A stretch of DNA of 64,000 nt, from positions 124,001 to 188,000 of the forward strand of contig NZ_JAANCN010000007.1 of the NCBI RefSeq assembly GCF_011326735.1, read 5' to 3'. The position numbers and the translations under genes are program-made. How positions within the stretch are numbered: the first letter of the stretch is position 1; every line of letters begins with the position of its first letter. Source of the DNA: Phycicoccus endophyticus. Lineage in GTDB: Bacteria > Actinomycetota > Actinomycetes > Actinomycetales > Dermatophilaceae. Below, piece by piece: positions 58,370 to 64,000 of this stretch. The notes under the pieces are model-generated. The model did no database searches. It was not told the DNA's origin and saw only the letters and a program-made list of their open reading frames with translations.

Positions 58370-58490
58370 GCTCGCACCCTTCGGGCATTCCGACTCGCCA
58401 CGACGCGGCGTGGCCTACGGCTGCGGGACAGTGCCGGACTCGGACCGGCTTCCCCCGGCAGATGCGTGTGGGTGCCGCCCCGGGGGGCGA
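58370..58490 (-). promoter_or_regulatory. cobalamin riboswitch
   Basis: On the minus strand, GGGGGAAGCCGG is followed by TCCGAGTCCGGCACTG, TCCCGCAGCCGTA (the B12 box) and GAGTCGGAATGCCC, the conserved core blocks of the cobalamin aptamer in the right order. Downstream, GAGCCC...GGGCTC (about 58315-58340) can form a hairpin just ahead of the ribosome site, a likely expression platform. The exact ends are approximate. Adenosylcobalamin binding normally shuts such genes off. Confidence 0.88.
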
Positions 58491-58539
58491 CGAGGGCACT
58501 CTACCCCGGCCGCGACGGCGGCGGGCTAGGGTGCCGCCC

Positions 58540-59292
58540 GTGGCCCCGCTCCCCGCCCGCGTCCTCCTCCTCGGGGGCAGTGCCGAGGCCCGCGCGCTCG
58601 CGGACGCGCTCGTGGCCCGCGGCCTCGAGGTCACCTCCTCGCTGGCCGGCCGGGTCTCCCGCCCCCGCCTGCCCGCCGGCCGGGTCCGGGTCGGTGGGTT
58701 CGGCGGCGTGGAGGGCCTGCGGGCGGCGCTGCGGGCCGAGGGCTGGACGCACGTCGTCGACGCGACCCACCCGTTCGCGGCGACGATGACGGCGCACGCT
58801 GCCCGGGCCACCGCGGCCGAGGGTGTCCCGCTGCTCCGGCTGGCCCGCCCGGGCTGGTCCGGACACCCCGACGCGGGGGCGTGGCGCTGGGTCGAGGACC
58901 ACGACGAGGCGTGCGTCGTCGCCGGGCGGCTCGGGCGCCGCCCGGTCCTCACGACGGGTCGGCAGACGCTGCACCACTACCGCGGCTGGGCCGAGCGGCC
59001 GGTCCTCGTCCGGCTCGTCGAGCCGCCGGTCGACCCGCTGCCCGGGGCCTGGACGCTCGTGCTCGCCCGCGGCCCCTACGACGTGGACGGTGAGACCGAC
59101 CTCCTGCGCGGGCACCGGGCCGACGTCCTGCTCACCAAGGACTCCGGAGGCGCCCACACGGCGGCCAAGCTCGACGCCGCCCGCGTGCTGGGCGTCCCGG
59201 TCGTCGTCGTGCGCCGGCCGTCGGTGCCGGACGGGGTCGCGGCGGTCGACGACGTCGCCGGCGCGGTGCGCTGGGTCACCGGGGAGGTCTGA
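58540..59292 (+). CDS. cobK: precorrin-6A reductase
   Basis: The 250-residue protein reduces precorrin-6A to dihydro-precorrin-6A with NADPH in the aerobic B12 route. LLLGGSAEARALADAL at the start is the CobK nucleotide loop, then DATHPFAATMTAHA and VLLTKDSGGAHTAAKL are family blocks. GTG 58540 (or 58531) starts about 50 bp from the riboswitch of the divergent operon. Its end overlaps the end of cobD by 17 bp on the other strand. Confidence 0.92.
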   Translation: MAPLPARVLLLGGSAEARALADALVARGLEVTSSLAGRVSRPRLPAGRVRVGGFGGVEGLRAALRAEGWTHVVDATHPFAATMTAHAARATAAEGVPLLRLARPGWSGHPDAGAWRWVEDHDEACVVAGRLGRRPVLTTGRQTLHHYRGWAERPVLVRLVEPPVDPLPGAWTLVLARGPYDVDGETDLLRGHRADVLLTKDSGGAHTAAKLDAARVLGVPVVVVRRPSVPDGVAAVDDVAGAVRWVTGEV

Positions 59293-60220
59293 CGGCGACC
59301 CGCAGCCCGACCCCGACCGCCAGCGCGCCCCACGTCACCCGGCGCAGCAGGGCGGCCGCGCGCTGGACGTCCCGCGGTGTCGGGGCGGGCCCGTCACCGA
59401 GCACCCCGCGGTCCTCGACGACGTCCCCGTAGGTGTTCGTGCCGCCGAGCCGGAGGCCCAGTGAGGTCGCCCAGGCCGCCTCCACGGGGCCGGCGTTGGG
59501 GCTCGGGTGCGCTCGCCCGTCGCGCCGGGCGGCCCGCAGCACCTCGCGGCCGGCGCCGGTCCGCAGCTGCGTCTCGAGCGCGGTGAGGGCGACGGTGACC
59601 CGGGCCGGGGCCCAGGCCGCGAGGTCGTCGAGGCGGGCGGCGGCCCAGCCGTAGCGCTCGTAGCGCGCCGAGTGGTGCCCGACCATCGCGTCGAGGGTGT
59701 TGACGGCCCGGTGGCCGAGGAGACCGGGCAGCCCCGCGACCGCGCCCCACAGCAGCGGCGCGACGACGGCGTCGACGGTGTTCTCCGCGAGGCTCTCCAC
59801 GCAGGCGCGGGCGAGCCCGTCGACCTCGAGGGCGCTCGGGTCGCGACCGACGAGCGAGCGCACCCGGCGACGGGCCGCGGGCAGGTCCCCGTCCTGGGCG
59901 GCGGTGGCCACCGCGGCGGCCTCGCGCTCCAGGGAGCGGCCCCCGAGCACGGTCCACGTCACGGCGGCCGCGAGGACGGTGCGCGGCGCCGGGGGGAGGC
60001 GGGAGCCCGCGACGCCGGCGAGGACGGGACCGGTGACGAGGAGAGCCTCGGCGAGCAGCCCCCGGGAGCGCGTCGGGGCGTAGAGCGCACGCTCGACGCG
60101 CAGCGCGAGGGCCCCGAAGCCGGCCACCGGGTGCAACCGGTGGGGGTCGCCGAGCATCCGGTCGAGGACCACCCCGGCGACGAGCCCGGCCGCCACCGGC
60201 TCCGGGCGGGGGAGCCTCAT
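59276..60220 (-). CDS. cobD: adenosylcobinamide-phosphate synthase (CbiB type)
   Basis: The 314-residue membrane protein joins aminopropanol (phosphate) to adenosylcobyric acid. Family motifs: AGVVLDRMLGDPHRLHPVAGFG near the N-terminus (in two parts), ESLAENTVDAVVAPLLWG, and NTLDAMVGHHSARYERYGWAAARLDD (seen in segments), all typical. It overlaps cobU by four bases. The symbol follows P. denitrificans usage; cbiB is the Salmonella name. Confidence 0.94.
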   Translation of the reverse strand: MRLPRPEPVAAGLVAGVVLDRMLGDPHRLHPVAGFGALALRVERALYAPTRSRGLLAEALLVTGPVLAGVAGSRLPPAPRTVLAAAVTWTVLGGRSLEREAAAVATAAQDGDLPAARRRVRSLVGRDPSALEVDGLARACVESLAENTVDAVVAPLLWGAVAGLPGLLGHRAVNTLDAMVGHHSARYERYGWAAARLDDLAAWAPARVTVALTALETQLRTGAGREVLRAARRDGRAHPSPNAGPVEAAWATSLGLRLGGTNTYGDVVEDRGVLGDGPAPTPRDVQRAAALLRRVTWGALAVGVGLRVAVRPPR

Positions 60221-60747
60221 CCGCCGGGCAGGGTGAGGACGCGGCCCGCCACCACGAGCAGCACCCGGTCGGCGGCGCCGGCGAGCTGCTGGTTCAGCCG
60301 GCCCAGCTCGTCGGCGAACACGCGCCCGGAGTGGTGGGCCGGGACGACACCCCAGCCGACCTCGTTCGTCACGACGACGAGGTCGTGCGGGCAGGCGGCC
60401 CAGGCGGCGACGACGTCCGCGGTGCGCTCGTGCAGCCCGGGCTCCCAGCCCGCGCGCGGGGTGTCCCACGCGCCGAGGCCGTCGAGGACGGCGGTGAGCC
60501 AGGTGCCCGCGCAGTCCACGAGCGCCGGCCCGCGCAGACGGCGCAGGGCGTCGGCGAGGTCGGCGGTCTCGAGCGTGGACCAGTCGCGTGGGCGGCGGGC
60601 CCGGTGGGCCGCCACGCGCGCCTGCCAGTCGGGGTCGTCCGCGCGTGGTCCGGTGGCGACGTAGGTGACCCCGGGTCGGCCGGCGAGCAGGTCCTCGGCG
60701 ACCCGTGACTTTCCCGAACGCACCCCGCCGGTGACGAGCGTCCTCAC
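60217..60747 (-). CDS. cobU: adenosylcobinamide kinase / guanylyltransferase
   Basis: The 176-residue enzyme phosphorylates adenosylcobinamide and transfers GMP to it. The P-loop is GGVRSGKSR at residues 7-15, and VVVTNEVGWGVVP is the second family block. GTG 60747 overlaps the cobS stop and its TGA overlaps the cobD ATG, so the late B12 genes are translated in a chain. Called cobP in P. denitrificans. Confidence 0.95.
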   Translation of the reverse strand: MRTLVTGGVRSGKSRVAEDLLAGRPGVTYVATGPRADDPDWQARVAAHRARRPRDWSTLETADLADALRRLRGPALVDCAGTWLTAVLDGLGAWDTPRAGWEPGLHERTADVVAAWAACPHDLVVVTNEVGWGVVPAHHSGRVFADELGRLNQQLAGAADRVLLVVAGRVLTLPGG

Positions 60748-61529
60748 GGGCGGGCTCCCGCCGCCAGGGCGAGGAGCAGCACGGTCGTGGCGGTCTCGAC
60801 GGCCGCGCCGACGGTGTCGCCGGTGACGCCCGCGACGGCACGCACGACGCGGCGCACGACCCAGGCCACCGCCGCGGCGCCCGCGAGCACGCCGAGCGGG
60901 CCGGCGAGCAGACCGACGCCGGCGAGCCACCCGAGGGCCGCGAGGGCGAGTGCGGCGAGGGCCACCCAGCCGGCCGCGACGGCGCGGGGCACCGTGGCGG
61001 CGACGAGGGCCCCGAGCCCGTCCGGGCGGGCCGGTGGCAGGCCGCGCACGCACACCGCCGGACAGGCGACCCGGCCGAGGGCGACGGCGGCGCCGGCGAG
61101 CAGGCTGCCCGCGACGCTGCCGGTGAGGACTCCGAGCGAGGACGCCTGGGCGAGCAGGACGAGCACGAGCGCGACCGCTCCCATCGGCCCGACGTCGCCC
61201 GCGCGCATCACCGCGAGCGCCCGCTCCCGGTCCCATCCGGCTCCGAGGCCGTCGACGGTGTCGGCCAGCCCGTCGAGGTGCATCGCCCGGGTCGCGAGCG
61301 CACCGGCACCGACGGCGAGCGCACCGGCGGCCGGTGCGGGCAGACCGAGCAGATGGCCAGTCAGGCCGCTCGCGGCGACCGCCGCCCCGACCGGCAGGGC
61401 GGCGACCGGGGCGAGGGCCATCGCCCAGCCGGCCCGCCCGGGCGTCACCTCGCCGACGTCCCCGCTCGGCAGCACGGTGAGCGTGCCGAGGGCCAGGCGC
61501 AGCCCGGCGGCGGCCTCGGACGGCCTCAT
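60744..61529 (-). CDS. cobS: adenosylcobinamide-GDP ribazoletransferase (cobalamin synthase)
   Basis: The 261-residue membrane enzyme joins GDP-cobinamide to alpha-ribazole. AMHLDGLADTVDGLGAGWDRERAL (in two parts) and MRAGDVGPMGAVALVLVLL are the conserved acidic and hydrophobic blocks. It has six or so spans. It overlaps cobA by four bases. Called cobV in P. denitrificans. Confidence 0.94.
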   Translation of the reverse strand: MRPSEAAAGLRLALGTLTVLPSGDVGEVTPGRAGWAMALAPVAALPVGAAVAASGLTGHLLGLPAPAAGALAVGAGALATRAMHLDGLADTVDGLGAGWDRERALAVMRAGDVGPMGAVALVLVLLAQASSLGVLTGSVAGSLLAGAAVALGRVACPAVCVRGLPPARPDGLGALVAATVPRAVAAGWVALAALALAALGWLAGVGLLAGPLGVLAGAAAVAWVVRRVVRAVAGVTGDTVGAAVETATTVLLLALAAGARP

Positions 61530-62545
61530 GGCCGCTGCTCGAGGGCGTCGACGACGGCGCCGACCACCGTGACGGCGGGCGGGCCGACCCCCGCGGCCAG
61601 CGCGGCCTCGGCGAGCCCCGCGAGGGTGGCGCGGACGGTCCGCTGGCCGGGCAGCGACCCCTCGGCGACGCAGGCCGCGGGCGTGTCCGGGGACATCCCG
61701 TGGCGGACGAGCTCGGCGGCGGTCTCGCCGAGGGTCGCGTTGCCCATGAGGACGACGAGGGTGAGCCCGCTGCGGGCCAGCGCACCCCAGTCGACGGCGC
61801 TGCGCGGGTCGCCCGGGCCGACGTGCCCGGAGACCACGACGAAACCCTGGGTGAGCGCACGGTGGGTGACCGGGATGCCGGCGAGGGCGGGCGCGGCGAC
61901 GGCCGAGGTGACGCCGGGGACGACCGTGACCGGGATGCCGTGACGCACGCAGGCGTTCCACTCCTCGCCGCCGCGCCCGAAGACGAAGGAGTCTCCGCCC
62001 TTGAGCCGGACGACGTCCAGCCCGCGCGCCGCCCGGTCCACGAGCAGGGCGTCGATGGCCTCCTGCGGGGTGAACGCGCCGCGCGGGATCTTCCCGACGT
62101 GCACGACCTCGGCGTCCGGCCGGGCCCGCTCGAGGGCGGCGAGCGGCGCCAGCCGGTCGCAGACGAGCACGTCGGCCCGCTCGACGGCCGCCAGGCCCGC
62201 CACGGTGAGCAGCCCGGGGTCGCCGGGGCCGCCGCCGACGAGGGTGACCCGGCCGACGCGGGCGGGCGGCTCGGTGCTCTCGGGGGTCCCGTCGGCCACC
62301 GGGCCGTGCGGGTCACGGACGACGACGTCCGCACCGTCGGCGTCGGCCTGCGGGTCCAGGGTGAGCAGGCCGCGCGCGGCGAGGTCGCGCAGCTGGGCGT
62401 GCACGGCGTCGCTCGTCGTCGCGTCCGGGCGCACCACCGGGCGCACCCCCTGCGCGGCGAGCGCGTGGACGGTCTCCGCGACGCGGGGGCCGGGGCGGGT
62501 GACGAGCACGGACGCGCCCGCCGGGACGGGGAGGACGAGGCTCAT
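61526..62545 (-). CDS. cobA: uroporphyrinogen-III C-methyltransferase with N-terminal extension
   Basis: The methylase domain (about 95-335) has VTLVGGGPGDPGLLT, VRLKGGDSFVFGRGGEE and GFVVVSGHV, the family's SAM and substrate motifs, and makes precorrin-2. Residues 1-90 add a domain (VLVTRPGPRVAETVHALAAQG) that resembles uroporphyrinogen-III synthase-like or degraded Rossmann sequence rather than the CysG dehydrogenase; it is too short to be a full second enzyme. It overlaps cobB-cobC by four bases. Confidence 0.9.
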   Translation of the reverse strand: MSLVLPVPAGASVLVTRPGPRVAETVHALAAQGVRPVVRPDATTSDAVHAQLRDLAARGLLTLDPQADADGADVVVRDPHGPVADGTPESTEPPARVGRVTLVGGGPGDPGLLTVAGLAAVERADVLVCDRLAPLAALERARPDAEVVHVGKIPRGAFTPQEAIDALLVDRAARGLDVVRLKGGDSFVFGRGGEEWNACVRHGIPVTVVPGVTSAVAAPALAGIPVTHRALTQGFVVVSGHVGPGDPRSAVDWGALARSGLTLVVLMGNATLGETAAELVRHGMSPDTPAACVAEGSLPGQRTVRATLAGLAEAALAAGVGPPAVTVVGAVVDALEQRP

Positions 62546-64000
62546 GCCGACCGCTCCGTCCGCCGGGCCAGGACGCGCCCGAGCTCGCGCAGCAGACCGT
62601 CGCTCGTCAGCGGGTCGCGCACGGCGATGCGCACCCAGGCGGGCCCCAGGCCGGGGAAGGTGTCCCCCCGGCGCACCGCGTAGCCACGCTCACGCAGGGC
62701 CTCGCGCACCCCGACGCCGACCTCGACCAGGACGAAGCTCGTCGAGGACGGCACCGGGCGCAGCCCGAGGGCGGTCAGCCCGGTCACGAGGTGCCGGCGC
62801 CAGGCGGCGGTCTCCTCGGCCGCGCGGGCCGCCTCCGCCCGGGCGAGCGGGGTGGCCGTCTCGACCATGACCCGCGCCGCGAGGGTGCCGACCGACCACG
62901 GCGGCTGCTGCCGCGCCAGCCGGGTGAGCAGCGCCGGGTCGCCGAGGACGTAGCCCGCGCGCAGCCCGGCGAGCGCCCACGTCTTGGTCAGGGACCGCAC
63001 GAGCAGCAGGCCGGCGAGGTCGGGGCCGGCGAGGCTGGCGTCGTCGCCGGGGTGGGTGTCGACGAAGGCCTCGTCGACGACGAGGACCCGGCCCGGGGCA
63101 CGCAGGGCCTCGAGCGTGGCGCGCGGGTGGAGGACGCCCGTGGGGTTCGTCGGGTTGCCGACGACGACGAGGTCGGCGTCGGCGGGGACCGCCTGCGGGT
63201 CGAGGGCGAAGTCGTCCTCGGGCGTCAGGAGCACGTGCTCGGGCACCGTGCCCGCGAGGCGCAGTGCCGCCTCGGGCTCGGTGAACTGGGGGTGGACGAC
63301 GACGGCGCGGCGCGGGTGCAGGGCACGGGCGAGGAGGGTGAACGCCTCGGCGGCCCCTGCGGTGGGGAGGACGGCGGCCTCCGGGACCTCGTGCCGGCGG
63401 GCGAGGGCGGTGCGCGCCGCGGCGGTGCTCGGGTAGGCGGCGAGGCCGGCCACCTCGGCACGCAGGTGGTCGGCGAGCCACGGCGGGGGTGCCTCGCCGC
63501 GGACGTTGACGGCGAGGTCGACCAGGCCCGGGGCGACCTCGGCGTCGCCGTGGTGGCGCCACGGGTCCGCCGGCGGAGCGGGGGCGGGCCGGACCGCGGG
63601 GGGTGCCGGCGTCGCCGGCGCGGGCAGCGCGCCGCGTGTGGGAGCGGCGTGCACGGCGTCGGCGAAGCGGCGGGCCAGCTGCGGGTGACCCGCCCAGTGG
63701 ACGTGCAGGTAGGAGGCGTGCACCGTCGGCGTGCCGGTGCCCGCCGGGTCGAGCGACCAGCCCTCCGGCTCGCCGTCGAGCAGCCACCCGGGACGCTCGC
63801 CGTGCCCGGGGAGGGTGCGGGTGCGGTGGAACTCGTGGCCGCGCACCACGGCCCCGGCCGGCGCGAGGAGGGTGTCGTGGTCGGTTCGGGCGGTCCGGTA
63901 GCGCAGCGTGAGCCGCGGGTGCATCGCCGCCGTGGTGGGCACCTGCGCGACCATCCGGTGCCCGTCGACGCTCTCGGCGAGGTAGAGCAGCCCGGCGCAC
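62542..64000 (-). CDS. CobB-CobC fusion (partial): cobyrinate a,c-diamide synthase end plus threonine-phosphate decarboxylase-like aminotransferase
   Basis: The frame is open to the window edge. Its first visible residues, CAGLLYLAESVDG, are the catalytic-cysteine block of the CobB glutamine amidotransferase domain, followed by LTLRYRTA, RGHEFHRT and ASYLHVHWAG, the CobB C-terminal pattern. A Pro/Ala-rich linker leads to a PLP-dependent CobC/HisC-like domain (VVVGNPTNPTGVLHP, and SLTKTWALAGLRAGY with the PLP lysine). CobC makes aminopropanol phosphate. The CobB N-terminal ATPase half lies outside the window. Confidence 0.88.
   Translation of the reverse strand, partial: CAGLLYLAESVDGHRMVAQVPTTAAMHPRLTLRYRTARTDHDTLLAPAGAVVRGHEFHRTRTLPGHGERPGWLLDGEPEGWSLDPAGTGTPTVHASYLHVHWAGHPQLARRFADAVHAAPTRGALPAPATPAPPAVRPAPAPPADPWRHHGDAEVAPGLVDLAVNVRGEAPPPWLADHLRAEVAGLAAYPSTAAARTALARRHEVPEAAVLPTAGAAEAFTLLARALHPRRAVVVHPQFTEPEAALRLAGTVPEHVLLTPEDDFALDPQAVPADADLVVVGNPTNPTGVLHPRATLEALRAPGRVLVVDEAFVDTHPGDDASLAGPDLAGLLLVRSLTKTWALAGLRAGYVLGDPALLTRLARQQPPWSVGTLAARVMVETATPLARAEAARAAEETAAWRRHLVTGLTALGLRPVPSSTSFVLVEVGVGVREALRERGYAVRRGDTFPGLGPAWVRIAVRDPLTSDGLLRELGRVLARRTERSA

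Overview
The window is 64 kb of a GC-rich (roughly 70%) actinobacterial chromosome. High GC, many GTG starts, paired clpP1-clpP2, a KtrAB potassium system and a cob operon with Pseudomonas-denitrificans-type gene content fit a Gram-positive actinomycete; an Intrasporangiaceae/Dermatophilaceae-like host is my guess, not something the sequence proves. Most of the left half is one complete-looking prophage; the rest is ordinary chromosome.

Left chromosomal flank (1-1788): the end of a SpoIIE/PP2C-type phosphatase gene, trmB, a 53-bp tandem repeat with a 16-bp dyad, tRNA-Pro(TGG) and tRNA-Gly(TCC).

Prophage (1789-36726, about 34.9 kb): a siphovirus-type element integrated in the 3' half of tRNA-Gly. 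A perfect 51-bp core is duplicated at both ends and the left copy keeps the tRNA intact. From right to left (the transcription direction) it has: tyrosine integrase; a lysogeny switch (XRE repressor plus ImmA-type protease facing a Cro-like gene across three 18-bp operators, with two apparently leaderless start codons); an early operon of short, start/stop-overlapping genes (VRR-NUC nuclease, RecA-like ATPase, HNH proteins, a DPPY methylase, a replication-initiator-like protein with a palindrome- and polypyrimidine-rich candidate origin, a LAXTG wall-anchor protein and several Zn-knuckle proteins); terminase; HK97-type portal, protease and capsid; head-tail connectors; tail genes with a textbook T_TTC_CCT -1 frameshift in the tail chaperones; tape measure; tail tip; amidase endolysin and holin. 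The left end beyond a bidirectional terminator carries lysogenic cargo: a lipoprotein, a protein with three HTH repeats and a zinc finger, a DUF3800 protein and a HicA-like/HTH pair under a double-dyad promoter.

Right chromosome (36727-64000): DUF389 protein, ktrB-ktrA, tig, a LacI regulator facing an MFS gene across a tandem 14-bp operator, clpP1-clpP2, then an AbiEi/PD-(D/E)XK-like gene bracketed by two related 133-bp palindromic repeats that separate clpP2 from clpX, a C39-peptidase-like gene, valS, a plsC-type acyltransferase, and a vitamin B12 region.

The B12 region is the most striking part. Behind a cobalamin riboswitch lie two overlapping genes for secreted, membrane-anchored proteins, one with prenyltransferase/squalene-cyclase-type alpha-alpha repeats and one with a DUF4430 domain. 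These match the two halves of animal transcobalamin/intrinsic factor. They are followed by an ECF transporter (T, fused double A, S). Next to it are cobK and the operon cobB-cobC (fused, cut by the window edge), cobA, cobS, cobU and cobD. My reading is a surface B12-capture system made of a split transcobalamin-like receptor feeding an ECF importer, placed beside de novo B12 synthesis.
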